A stretch of DNA of 7,981 nucleotides from Thioalkalivibrio sp. (GCA_003563455.1 PWRV01000226.1:1-7981), one strand, 5' to 3'. Positions 1-7,249 are shown, counted from the first letter of the stretch. Translations and numbers: made by a program. Notes: a model not told the origin generated them from the sequence alone.

Positions 1-1230
1 ATGGACATCCTTCGCGCGCGCATCCTGGCGCGACTGCGCGCAGCCGACCACCATGGCCGCCTGAGGGTCTGCTATCCGGAGGTTTCCGGTCTGGAGACCG
101 GATGCCTGATGGTGCACGCGAAGCTGATGATCAGCGACGATCGGGTTCTGCGGATTGCCTCTTCCAATCTCAGCAACCGGTCGATGGGGCTCGACAGCGA
201 ATGCGACCTCTGTGTCATCGCCCGCAACGCGCAGGAGCGCAGGATCTTCCGGAACCTGCGGCAGCGACTGCTGGCGATGTTTCTGTCAGTGGATTCGGAA
301 ACGCTTGCCCGATCCGAGGCCGATAACCGGAAAGGAAAAGGCGGGTTGTTCGAGGCGATCGACGGGGTGGCAGGACCGCATTGCGGAACCGGGACGCAGA
401 GGACATATCGCGGCGCTCCCGCGCCTGTTTTTCTGAAGGAATTCGATGCGCTGGCAAATCCCGAGTGGGATCGCCAGCTTCCGGACGCGCGCGTCGTTGA
501 TCCGGACCGGCCGCTCAGTACGGCGCTGCTCACCGATGTAGCCATCGGGAAGGAGAACCTTCCGCTGGTGCGGCGGCGGGTGCTGACAATAAGCGGCGTA
601 CTGGCCCTGTTGCTGGTCCTGGTTTCGGTGTGGCTATGGACGCCCATCGGCGATTGGCTGGAACCCACAGCACTTGCCGCGAACGTACAAAGCCTTGACC
701 GGACACCCTGGGGCATAGCCGTGGGCATCGCGGGCTTCGTGGCGGCGAGCCTGGCGGCAGTGCCGGTAACACTATTGATTCTGACTTCCTCCGTGGTGTT
801 CGGCATCACAACCGGCGCCTGGGTGGCGCTGGTTGGCTCGGTCCTGTCCGCACTGATCGGGTATGGCATCGGTCGTTTCACCCGGCGCGGTCTCGTGCGG
901 CGTCTGGCCAGTAGCCGGATGGAGCAGGTTGGCCAGAGACTCGCACGACCGGGCGTCCTTACGATCATCATGGTACGCATCATCCCGATCGCGCCGTTCG
1001 TGGTCTTGAATCTTCTGGCCGGTTCCCGGCGCATCCGCCTTCGGGACTTCGTGCTCGGAACCGTGATCGGCATGCTCCCGGGCATCATCGCGCTTGCCAT
1101 CTTCGCCGGAGGATTGATGGCGCTGATTGGCCACGCCTACCTGCGGGCGGCGTCCCTGCTGCTGGTCGGCATTCTGGGGCTGATCGGATTGGTCTGGGCG
1201 GGAAGACGGTTGCTGGCGCGGCGCCAGTGA
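1..1230 (+). CDS. Phospholipase D-like / VTT-domain fusion membrane protein (3' part, start outside window)
   Basis: This is the C-terminal 409 residues of a probable phospholipid-handling inner-membrane protein. Residues 39-46 form an HKD motif (His39, Lys41, Asp46) followed by the conserved SSNLSNRS stretch (54-61), the signature of phospholipase D and cardiolipin synthases. After a linker (about 95-190) comes a VTT (DedA/TVP38/SNARE-associated) domain at about 195-405, with hydrophobic segments near 195-213, 238-262, 267-288, 320-340, 350-378 and 383-400 and the typical motif RIIPIAPFVVLN (326-337) followed by AG. PLD enzymes need two HKD motifs and only one is present, so several hundred residues probably lie upstream; the ATG at base 1 is likely an internal Met at the cut. 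Known family roles are phosphatidyl transfer or hydrolysis (PLD) and lipid scrambling (VTT); the substrate here is inferred. The gene ends in TGA. Confidence 0.85.
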   Translation: MDILRARILARLRAADHHGRLRVCYPEVSGLETGCLMVHAKLMISDDRVLRIASSNLSNRSMGLDSECDLCVIARNAQERRIFRNLRQRLLAMFLSVDSETLARSEADNRKGKGGLFEAIDGVAGPHCGTGTQRTYRGAPAPVFLKEFDALANPEWDRQLPDARVVDPDRPLSTALLTDVAIGKENLPLVRRRVLTISGVLALLLVLVSVWLWTPIGDWLEPTALAANVQSLDRTPWGIAVGIAGFVAASLAAVPVTLLILTSSVVFGITTGAWVALVGSVLSALIGYGIGRFTRRGLVRRLASSRMEQVGQRLARPGVLTIIMVRIIPIAPFVVLNLLAGSRRIRLRDFVLGTVIGMLPGIIALAIFAGGLMALIGHAYLRAASLLLVGILGLIGLVWAGRRLLARRQ

Positions 1231-1234
1231 CGAC

Positions 1235-1248
1235 GGGACAAACGTCCC
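1235..1248. repeat. Short inverted repeat just after the VTT gene
   Basis: GGGAC (1235-1239) and GTCCC (1244-1248) pair around the loop AAAC, four bases after the stop codon of the PLD/VTT gene. It could form a small RNA hairpin. There is no T-run behind it, so it does not qualify as an intrinsic terminator. The remaining gap to the next gene (1249-1378) holds a 10-base palindrome ACCCCGGGGT at 1273-1282 and a very weak promoter-like pair (TTGCCG 1321-1326, TACTCA 1345-1350), and nothing else recognisable. Confidence 0.35.
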
Positions 1249-1378
1249 TCCGGACCGCTGATGACCGAGGCAACCCCGGGGTCCTGCCGCTTCGCGCTTC
1301 GGGCAAGATGACCCTTGAAGTTGCCGGGGCGCCCCCCGAAACTTTACTCATCCCCTCCTTACCGAACGGGCCCCGGCT

Positions 1379-3232
1379 ATGGACGGCGTTGCGCTGACAC
1401 CCGAAATCCTGATCGTCTTCGGCTTGATGGGATTGGCGATCGGCCTGTTCGTCACCGAGCTGGTCCGCATCGATATCGCGGCACTGCTGATCCTTTTCCT
1501 GATCGGTGCCGTCGCGCTGATCCCCGGCATCGAACCGATCCTCACGGCCCAGGAGCTCTTTTCCGGGCTTTCGTCGAATGCCGTCGTCGCCATCATCGCG
1601 GTGATGATCATCGGCGCGGGGCTGGACCGGTCGGGTGCAATGACGGCGGTGGCAAGGCTGATCCTGCGTCTTGCCGGCCGCACCGAGCGACGGGTGATGG
1701 CCGTGGTCTCCGGGGCGGTCGGCCTCGTGACCAGCTTCATGCAGAACATTGGTGCCGCTGCCCTGTTCATGCCGGTGCTCAACCGCGTTGCCGGGGATGC
1801 GGGTATCCCCCGTTCGCGGCTACTGATCCCCATGGGTTTTGCCGCCATCGCCGGCGGCACGCTAACCCTCGTTGCGTCGAGTCCGCTGATTCTTCTCAAC
1901 GACCTGATGCCCGCCGAACTGGAGGATTTCGCGCTCTTCGACGTGACCCCGATCGGACTGGCTTTGCTCGCACTGATCGTGGTCTATTTCTGGCTTCTGG
2001 GCCACTGGGTGCTGCCCGCGGTGCGTGAGCCTGCCGAGGACGAATCCCGCGCACGCAGCACGTCCGAGTATTTTCGGGAGCTTTATGGCATCGCGTTCGA
2101 GGTTCGCGAGATCCGCATCGGCCCGGAGAGCCGACTGGCGGGCACCTCCATTGGCGAGTTCGAAAGCCAGTACGGAGTGTTCGTCGTCGGGTTCGATGAC
2201 GGTGACGAAATGCGGATCGAACCACCCCGGGCTATCGAAATCCCCTCCGGCAGCCAACTTGCCCTCCTCGGGCCCATCGAACAGATCGAGCAGGCTGGCG
2301 ATCGCGATCAAATCGAACTGCGGGATCGGCTGGACGTGTTCGCCCGCAGCATGTCACCGCGCCATTCCGGCGTCGCCGAGCTGATCATCCCGCCGAGGTC
2401 CTCGCTCACCGGAGAAAGCATCGGGCAACTGCACATGCGCCAGCGATACGGCTTCACCGTGCTGCGCATCCAGCGAGGCGAAAGCGTCCTGAAGAAGGAG
2501 CTCAGCAGTGTCGAACTTCAGGCGGGAGACACGCTCGTCGTGCATACCCGGTGGGAACGGCTGATGGAACTCGAGCAGGATCGTGATTTCATCGTGATGA
2601 CCAGCCGCTACCCGAAACCGGAAAAGCCGCAGGCGCCGTGCAAGGTTACACCGGCGCTGGTGTCGCTCGGGGGTGCGCTGGGGCTGGTGCTCTTTACCGA
2701 TCTTCCGCTCGCTCTGGCCTTGCTCGGGGGCGCGCTCGGAATGGTGATTTCCGGCGTTCTCACCATGGACGACGCCTATCGCGCCGTGAGCTGGAAGACG
2801 GTCTTTCTCCTTGCCGGCCTGATCCCTCTCGGTCTGGCCGCGCAGCAATCCGGGGCAGCCGAGTGGCTTGCGGCCAACGGTCTGGAACAACTCGGCGACC
2901 TCCCGCTTTGGGTGATGCACGCCGCGCTGTTTCTGCTGGTCACCTTTTTCACCCTCATCATGTCGAACGTGGGAGCGACGGTGCTGCTGGTTCCCCTGTC
3001 CGTGAGCTTCGCGATGGCCGCCCAGGCCAACGGAATCGATGCAGACCCCCGAGTTTTTGCCCTGATCGTCGCCATCGCCGCGTCGAACGCCTTTCTGCTG
3101 CCGACACACCAGGTCAACGCACTGATCATGGACCCCGGTGGCTACCGCGTACTCGACTTTCTGCGCGCGGGAGGCCCGCTCACCCTGCTCTATGCCGTGG
3201 TCGCTCTGCTGGTGATCCACCTGCTGTTCTGA
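1379..3232 (+). CDS. SLC13-family anion permease with two RCK_C (TrkA-C) domains
   Basis: A 617-residue inner-membrane transporter of the SLC13/DASS (sodium:sulfate/dicarboxylate symporter) family. The N-terminal membrane half covers about 9-212 and the C-terminal half about 423-617. Between them lie two cytoplasmic RCK_C repeats, about 238-308 and 328-400, each opening with EVREIRIGPESRLAGTSIGE- or ELIIPPRSSLTGESIGQL-like strands and ending near QLALLGP and DTLVVHT. Membrane hallmarks are the paired re-entrant motifs SFMQNIGAAALFMPV (119-133) and MSNVGATVLLVP (528-539), GGTLTLVASSPLILLN (159-174) and FLLPTHQVNALI (572-583). RCK_C domains usually bind small ligands and gate transport; the ligand and the transported anion (sulfate or dicarboxylate are family possibilities) cannot be read here. 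The ATG at 1379 is the only ATG after the in-frame stop at 1316 and has only a weak ribosome binding site. The gene appears independent of its neighbours. Confidence 0.88.
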   Translation: MDGVALTPEILIVFGLMGLAIGLFVTELVRIDIAALLILFLIGAVALIPGIEPILTAQELFSGLSSNAVVAIIAVMIIGAGLDRSGAMTAVARLILRLAGRTERRVMAVVSGAVGLVTSFMQNIGAAALFMPVLNRVAGDAGIPRSRLLIPMGFAAIAGGTLTLVASSPLILLNDLMPAELEDFALFDVTPIGLALLALIVVYFWLLGHWVLPAVREPAEDESRARSTSEYFRELYGIAFEVREIRIGPESRLAGTSIGEFESQYGVFVVGFDDGDEMRIEPPRAIEIPSGSQLALLGPIEQIEQAGDRDQIELRDRLDVFARSMSPRHSGVAELIIPPRSSLTGESIGQLHMRQRYGFTVLRIQRGESVLKKELSSVELQAGDTLVVHTRWERLMELEQDRDFIVMTSRYPKPEKPQAPCKVTPALVSLGGALGLVLFTDLPLALALLGGALGMVISGVLTMDDAYRAVSWKTVFLLAGLIPLGLAAQQSGAAEWLAANGLEQLGDLPLWVMHAALFLLVTFFTLIMSNVGATVLLVPLSVSFAMAAQANGIDADPRVFALIVAIAASNAFLLPTHQVNALIMDPGGYRVLDFLRAGGPLTLLYAVVALLVIHLLF

Positions 3233-3241
3233 TCCACGGTT

Positions 3242-3288
3242 GCCGGACCCGTGGGTCGGTAATCCGATCACCTGCGAATGGGTCCGGC
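3242..3288. repeat. 9-bp perfect inverted repeat downstream of the SLC13 gene
   Basis: GCCGGACCC (3242-3250) is the exact reverse complement of GGGTCCGGC (3280-3288), with 29 bases between. Inside it, TCGG/CCGA (3256-3259/3264-3267) can form a smaller hairpin with a TAAT loop, and GACCCGTGGGTC (3246-3257) is itself a palindrome. It starts ten bases after the SLC13 stop codon. No T-run follows on the + strand, so a rho-independent terminator is not supported; a 3'-end-stabilising structure is possible. Confidence 0.45.
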
Positions 3289-3301
3289 GCGCGAAGAAAA
3301 A

Positions 3302-3377
3302 GGGGTCAGGGGTCACATTCCAACACCCCTGTGACCCCAGCAACTTGGCAAAATGCTGGAATGTGAGACCTGACCCC
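3302..3377. repeat. Palindromic REP/MITE-like element (76 bp) with 21-bp imperfect terminal inverted repeats
   Basis: The left arm 3302-3322 (GGGGTCAGG, GG, TCACATTCCA) matches the reverse complement of the right arm 3357-3377 (TGGAATGTGA, GA, CCTGACCCC) at 19 of 21 positions. Two perfect internal hairpins compete with the long stem: GGGGTCACA/TGTGACCCC (3309-3317/3330-3338) and CCAGCA/TGCTGG (3337-3342/3354-3359). A run of five A (3297-3301) precedes the left arm. From memory, A-run plus GGGGTCAGG-type palindromes are common intergenic elements in gammaproteobacteria and can flank IS200-like/REP-associated tyrosine transposases (RAYTs); that link is recollection, not something shown here. 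No transposase is encoded, so if it is mobile it is non-autonomous. Confidence 0.6.
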
Positions 3378-3503
3378 ATCCCCGCTCGCCGAAGAGGACG
3401 GCCTCGAGGTGCGCTGACGGGGGCGGCGCTTGCGCGCGTTTTGCGACCACGGCATTGTTGGTGAAAGATCCTCGTGCGAATGCGGCAGAACAACCACGGA
3501 TGC

Positions 3504-3510
3504 GGAGGAG
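3504..3510 (+). promoter_or_regulatory. Ribosome binding site that decides the mscS-family start
   Basis: GGAGGAG ends nine bases before the TTG at 3520 and 21 bases before the first plausible ATG at 3532. The spacing favours TTG as the start. The more upstream in-frame ATG at 3430 would add 30 cysteine- and charge-rich residues ahead of the signal peptide and is unlikely. Confidence 0.6.
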
Positions 3511-3519
3511 GCTGCAATC

Positions 3520-5778
3520 TTGAAGAACGCGATGAAGCGACTGCACCTGCCGGTACTCACGCTGGTTCTGCTGCTGCTGGGCGCCGCATGGACCCTGGAT
3601 GCAGGGGCTCAGGAAACACTCTCGACGGCCGAACTCGAGGCGCTGATCGAGTCGCTTGAGGACGAGCAGGCCCGTGGCGAACTCATCAGCAAGCTGCGCA
3701 TGCTCATGGAGGTCCACGAACCGGCGCCGGTTCCGGACATCCGGACCGCCACCGGTCAGCTGATGCAGTCGATATCGGAGGGGCTCGCCGTATTCGGCAC
3801 GGGTCTCAACCAGATCGCGCGTTCCCTCGAACAGCTGCCGGAGGCCTACCAGTGGCTGAGCCACGTGGCGACGGATCCCGAAGAACGTGCGCACTGGCTG
3901 AACATCCTTTTGTGGCTCGCGGCGGTACTGATCGCGGCCTACGTGGTCGCGCGGGTGGTGACCAGACTCCTGACAGCTCCCCGCACCCGATTCGCCAACG
4001 CCGCGCGCGATGGGTGGCCGCAACGGCTGCTTGGCGCGTTCTCCCTGTTCCTTCTCGACCTCCTGCCGATCATCGCCTTCGCCGCCGCCGGTTACGCCGT
4101 ACTGGCGGTGGCGGCCCCTCCGGAAGAGACCCGCCTGGTCGCTCTCGCCTGGCTCAATGCCTCCATCATCGTGCGCCTGGTGATGACGCTGAGTGGCCGT
4201 CTGCTTGCCGAACGCGAACCGGCGTTGCGCCTGATTCCGTCCAGCGACGAAACGGCGCACTACCTCATGATCTGGATACGCAGGCTGGCGTCAACGGCCA
4301 TCTACGGCTTTTTCGGCCTCCAGGCCGCCCTGCTGCTCGGGCTTGGCGTGGAGACCTATACCACTCTGATGTACCTGCTCGGTCTCGCCATTACCCTGAT
4401 GGCGGTGATCCTGATCATGCAGAATCGTCACCCGGTCGCCGCACGTCTTCGCGGTCACGAAACGGAGGACGAACCGCATGGACGCGCCACGTTTTCGCTG
4501 TTCCGGCGACGGCTCGCGCAGTCCTGGCACCTGCTGGCCAGCGCCTACCTGATCCTGCTGTTCGCCGTCTGGTCGCTGGACTGGCAAATCGGCTTCCTCT
4601 TCGTGCTGCGGGCCACCCTGCTGACCATCGCGGCCGTAATGGTTGCACGGGTTGCACTGCATCTGGTCGATCGCCTGTTTTCACGCTGGCTCGCCATCAA
4701 CACCGAATTGCGAGAAGCTCACCCGCAACTGGAGGCACGGGTAAACCGGTACTTTCCCCTGCTGCAGGGCGCCGCACACTGGCTGATCTACATTCTCGCC
4801 GGGCTCGCGATCCTGCACGCCTGGGGAATCGCGGTCCTCGGCTGGCTTCTCAGCGAACCGGGGCAGGTACTGGGGGGTGCGGCGGCGCGCATCATCGGTG
4901 TGCTGATCGTTGCGGTGATCGTCTGGGAGGTCACCGCCTCCTTCATCGAACGCTACCTCTCGGAGGCCGACCTCCGTGGGGGCGCGACGGCCCGAACCGC
5001 CCGTACCAAGACGCTGCTCAACGTCGCCCGCAACGCGCTGCTTGTAGTGCTGATCGTGATGTCCACGCTGGTCATTCTCTCCGAGCTCGGTATCAACATC
5101 GCACCGCTTCTGGCGGGCGCCGGCGTGCTCGGGCTGGCCATCGGCTTCGGCGCCCAGCGCCTGGTGCAGGACGTCATCACCGGCGTGTTCATCCTGATGC
5201 AGGACCTGATGGCCGTGGGCGACGTCGTCAAGCTCGGCGACCGGGCGGGCCTGGTCGAGGCGATCTCGATCCGCACCGTACGACTTCGCGATCTGAGCGG
5301 CACCGTTCACACCATCCCCTTCAGCGCCATCGACACCGTCAGCAACCTCACCCGCGACTTCTCGTTCTACGTGTTTGACCTCGGCGTGGCCTACCGCGAG
5401 GATGTCGACGAGGTAATGGAGGTGATCCGCCAGGTCGGTGCAGAACTTCAGGACGACCCGGAGATCGGTCCGGTGGTGCTCGAGCCCCTCGAGATCTTCG
5501 GCGTCGATGCCTTCGGCGACAGCGCTGTGGTCATCAAGGGCCGCATCAAGACCCAGCCGATCAAGCAGTGGATGGTGGGTCGCGCCTTCAATCGCCGCAT
5601 CAAGAAGCGCTTCGATGAACTGGGCATCGAAATCCCGTTCCCGCATCGGACCGTGTACTTCGGTCAGGACAAGGATGGCACCGCGCCACCCCTCCAGGTC
5701 AGCCCCGGGATCGCCGTGCACAATGCGCCGACCGATGCCCTGTGGCCGCCACAAGAACCGGACCCGAAGTCTGCCTGA
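3520..5778 (+). CDS. YbiO-type mechanosensitive channel (MscS superfamily)
   Basis: A 752-residue inner-membrane channel that opens under membrane tension to release solutes on hypo-osmotic shock. With the TTG start the protein opens with a signal peptide (hydrophobic core about 11-22, likely cleavage after AGA at 28-30). A helical periplasmic segment follows (31-125, rich in Glu/Leu). About ten membrane helices lie between 127 and 520. The pore helix is at about 527-557, with INIAPLLAGAGVLGLAIGFG (525-544) and AQRLVQDVITGVFI (545-558). The cytoplasmic beta domain (about 560-610) and alpha/beta domain run to PFPHRTVYF (706-714), followed by a Pro-rich tail. Length, signal peptide, SWHLLASAY (335-343) and the pore region resemble E. 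coli YbiO (741 residues) as I remember it. A 287-base gap upstream suggests its own transcript, but no convincing promoter was found. Confidence 0.9.
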   Translation: MKNAMKRLHLPVLTLVLLLLGAAWTLDAGAQETLSTAELEALIESLEDEQARGELISKLRMLMEVHEPAPVPDIRTATGQLMQSISEGLAVFGTGLNQIARSLEQLPEAYQWLSHVATDPEERAHWLNILLWLAAVLIAAYVVARVVTRLLTAPRTRFANAARDGWPQRLLGAFSLFLLDLLPIIAFAAAGYAVLAVAAPPEETRLVALAWLNASIIVRLVMTLSGRLLAEREPALRLIPSSDETAHYLMIWIRRLASTAIYGFFGLQAALLLGLGVETYTTLMYLLGLAITLMAVILIMQNRHPVAARLRGHETEDEPHGRATFSLFRRRLAQSWHLLASAYLILLFAVWSLDWQIGFLFVLRATLLTIAAVMVARVALHLVDRLFSRWLAINTELREAHPQLEARVNRYFPLLQGAAHWLIYILAGLAILHAWGIAVLGWLLSEPGQVLGGAAARIIGVLIVAVIVWEVTASFIERYLSEADLRGGATARTARTKTLLNVARNALLVVLIVMSTLVILSELGINIAPLLAGAGVLGLAIGFGAQRLVQDVITGVFILMQDLMAVGDVVKLGDRAGLVEAISIRTVRLRDLSGTVHTIPFSAIDTVSNLTRDFSFYVFDLGVAYREDVDEVMEVIRQVGAELQDDPEIGPVVLEPLEIFGVDAFGDSAVVIKGRIKTQPIKQWMVGRAFNRRIKKRFDELGIEIPFPHRTVYFGQDKDGTAPPLQVSPGIAVHNAPTDALWPPQEPDPKSA

Positions 5779-5780
5779 TC

Positions 5781-5829
5781 CCGGGGCCCGCAGCGCCGGT
5801 GTTACCGGAACCCGCTCGCGGCGCCCCGG
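5781..5829. repeat. GC-rich nested inverted repeats between the channel and DJ-1 genes
   Basis: CCGGGGC (5781-5787) pairs with GCCCCGG (5823-5829). Inside, GCGCCG (5793-5798) pairs with CGGCGC (5819-5824), as an alternative, and CCGGT/ACCGG (5796-5800/5804-5808) forms a tight hairpin with loop GTT. The RNA would be strongly structured just after the channel stop codon. With no T-run it is not a standard intrinsic terminator; it may limit read-through or stabilise a 3' end. Confidence 0.4.
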
Positions 5830-5863
5830 TCCACCAGGGAAACGCCCACCGAGGGAAGCAAGG

Positions 5864-5870
5864 AAGGAGG
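5864..5870 (+). promoter_or_regulatory. Strong ribosome binding site of the DJ-1/PfpI gene
   Basis: AAGGAGG lies seven bases upstream of the ATG at 5878, a near-ideal Shine-Dalgarno sequence and spacing. It is the best translation signal in the window and supports high expression of the DJ-1 family protein and, through overlap, the gene after it. Confidence 0.8.
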
Positions 5871-5877
5871 AATCCGC

Positions 5878-6552
5878 ATGAGCCAGACGATACTGTTGGT
5901 CGTCACCAGTCATGACGAAATCGCCCCGGGGCAAGCGACCGGCCTCTGGTTTGAGGAATTCGCGATCCCCTACGCGCGCTTTCGTGAAGCCGGGTTCGAG
6001 ATCAAGGTGGCGAGCCCGAAAGGCGGGCCGACGCCCCTCGATCCGAAGAGCCTGGACATTGATCCGTCTTTCCCTACCGTTGCTGCGCAACAGGCCCTGA
6101 GTGACACGATCCCCCTGAACGAGAACGTCCACCACGCTCCGTATTCCGCAATCTTCTTTCCCGGCGGGCATGGAACCATGTTCGACCTGCCCGAGAACCC
6201 GCATGTGCAGCGGCTGGTGACCGAGTTCATGGAGAACGACAAGGTCGTCGGTGCGGTCTGCCATGGACCGGCGTGTCTGGTCGGCGCGATGCTGCAGGAC
6301 GGCACACCCGTGGCCAGTGGGCGCAGGATAGCCGCCTTCAGCAATGCCGAGGAACGCGCGGTGGAACTGGCGGACGCCATGCCATTCCTGCTCGAGGATC
6401 GCCTGCGCGAGCTCGGAGGCGACGTCGATACCGCGGACGACTGGAGCGACCACGTGATTATCGACGGCAAGCTGGTGACTGGCCAGAACCCGCAATCCAG
6501 CCGCAGTGTGGCGCAGGCCATGGTCCGGCTGATACGAGATGGCAACACCTGA
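5878..6552 (+). CDS. DJ-1/PfpI-family (type 1 glutamine amidotransferase-like) protein
   Basis: A 224-residue cytoplasmic protein with the DJ-1/PfpI/Hsp31 fold. Visible signature residues are Glu26 in GLWFEEF (22-28), the FFPGGHGT loop (93-100), and the nucleophile elbow GAVCHGPACL (125-134) with Cys128 next to His129. FSNAEE (154-159) and TGQNPQSS (201-208) are further conserved blocks of the Hsp31-like branch. Family members act as glutathione-independent glyoxalases, stress chaperones or proposed deglycases, and which applies here cannot be told from the sequence. Length fits the single-domain type (about 220-230 residues). The start is fixed by a strong ribosome binding site. The last 14 bases overlap the next gene, a DNA alkylation glycosylase, so the two are probably co-translated and may serve a shared damage response (inference). 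Confidence 0.9.
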   Translation: MSQTILLVVTSHDEIAPGQATGLWFEEFAIPYARFREAGFEIKVASPKGGPTPLDPKSLDIDPSFPTVAAQQALSDTIPLNENVHHAPYSAIFFPGGHGTMFDLPENPHVQRLVTEFMENDKVVGAVCHGPACLVGAMLQDGTPVASGRRIAAFSNAEERAVELADAMPFLLEDRLRELGGDVDTADDWSDHVIIDGKLVTGQNPQSSRSVAQAMVRLIRDGNT

Positions 6553-7159
6553 ATACTGGGAGCACGCCTGCGCCGAACTGGCCACGGACGATCCGGTGAT
6601 GGCGGCGCTGATTGAGCGCTACCCGGGCGTGGCACTGACCACGCGAGGCGACCCGTTCCAGACGCTGGCGCGGGCGATCGTCGGGCAGCAGATCTCGGTG
6701 AAGGCCGCCGACAGTGTCTGGGCCCGCTTCGCGGGCTTGGTGCAAACCGTTCACCCGGAACGCGTCGCGGGGCTCGGAATCGACGAACTCGCCGCCTGCG
6801 GGCTTTCGCGGCGCAAGGCGGAGTACCTGCGGGATCTCGCGGGCCATTTCGTCGATGGCCGCATCGAGCCATCGCGCTGGAAGCGGATGACCGACGAGGC
6901 GGTGATCGCCGAGCTCGTCGATGTGCGCGGCGTTGGCCGCTGGACCGCCGAGATGTTCCTGATCTTCAACCTCCTGCGACCCGATGTCTGGCCGGTCGAC
7001 GACATCGGCCTGCAGAAGGCAGTGGCGCTGCATTATCTAGGCAGTGAACGGCCGACGCCCCCGCTGCTCCGCCGGCATGGAGAGCGCCATGCGCCCTGGC
7101 GCACGGTGGCGACCTGGTACCTGTGGCGCAGCCTCGACCCCGCGGTGGTGCAATACTGA
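6539..7159 (+). CDS. AlkA-type DNA-3-methyladenine glycosylase II (short, HhH-GPD only)
   Basis: A 206-residue base-excision-repair enzyme that removes alkylated bases such as 3-methyladenine from DNA. The HhH-GPD domain fills the protein: ARAIVGQQISVKAADSVW (44-61) is the typical helix of AlkA/Mag proteins, the helix-hairpin-helix is DVRGVGRWTAEMF (128-140), and the catalytic Asp is the second D of WPVDDIGLQKA (Asp155 by alignment with AlkA Asp238). WRTVATWYLWR (187-197) is the conserved C-terminal helix. It lacks the N-terminal domain of E. coli AlkA (282 residues) and resembles the compact Mag1-like form. The ATG at 6539 lies inside the DJ-1 gene, 14 bases overlapping, with no good ribosome binding site of its own, which suggests translational coupling. 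The alternative, another HhH-GPD glycosylase, is less likely because no iron-sulfur cysteine cluster is present. Confidence 0.9.
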   Translation: MATPEYWEHACAELATDDPVMAALIERYPGVALTTRGDPFQTLARAIVGQQISVKAADSVWARFAGLVQTVHPERVAGLGIDELAACGLSRRKAEYLRDLAGHFVDGRIEPSRWKRMTDEAVIAELVDVRGVGRWTAEMFLIFNLLRPDVWPVDDIGLQKAVALHYLGSERPTPPLLRRHGERHAPWRTVATWYLWRSLDPAVVQY

Positions 7160-7249
7160 AAACCCGGGGCACACCGGGGTCGGACCAGCACAAACCCCTG
7201 TTTTCGCTATAAAAAGAGTGCCACTTCGACCCGGATTCGCCCCTTAAAC

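Noticed and set aside
72..1100. A 342-residue minus-strand open frame opposite the PLD/VTT gene
   Set aside because: It is Ser/Arg/Thr-rich with no domain, while the + strand has the HKD motif and VTT signature.
3302..3377. A complete insertion sequence
   Set aside because: There is no transposase frame and no target-site duplication visible around the element; it can only be a non-autonomous or regulatory repeat.
2354..4260. Two long minus-strand open frames (2354-3517 and 3313-4260)
   Set aside because: They oppose the SLC13 and channel genes and cross the palindromic gap. Composition is low-complexity polar with no known motif.
3852..5378. A 508-residue + strand open frame inside the channel gene
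   Set aside because: It is an out-of-frame, Arg/Pro-rich shadow of the MscS-family gene, whose own frame carries the signal peptide, membrane helices and pore motif.
4681..6585. A 634-residue open frame on the minus strand
   Set aside because: It lies opposite the channel and DJ-1 genes, both of which have strong family motifs. The translation is rich in His, Gly, Asp and Arg without recognisable domains, as expected for the antisense frame of GC-rich genes.
7176..7204. Possible terminator after the glycosylase gene (GGGGT...ACCCC then TGTTTT)
   Set aside because: The stem is only five base pairs with a long loop and the T-run is short and interrupted, so it does not reach a supportable terminator call.
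7208..7213. TATAAA as a jetA promoter -10
   Set aside because: The expected -35 region (about 7185-7190, CCAGCA) is poor, and the 5' leader would be long. The TATGAT at 7346 is a better candidate.
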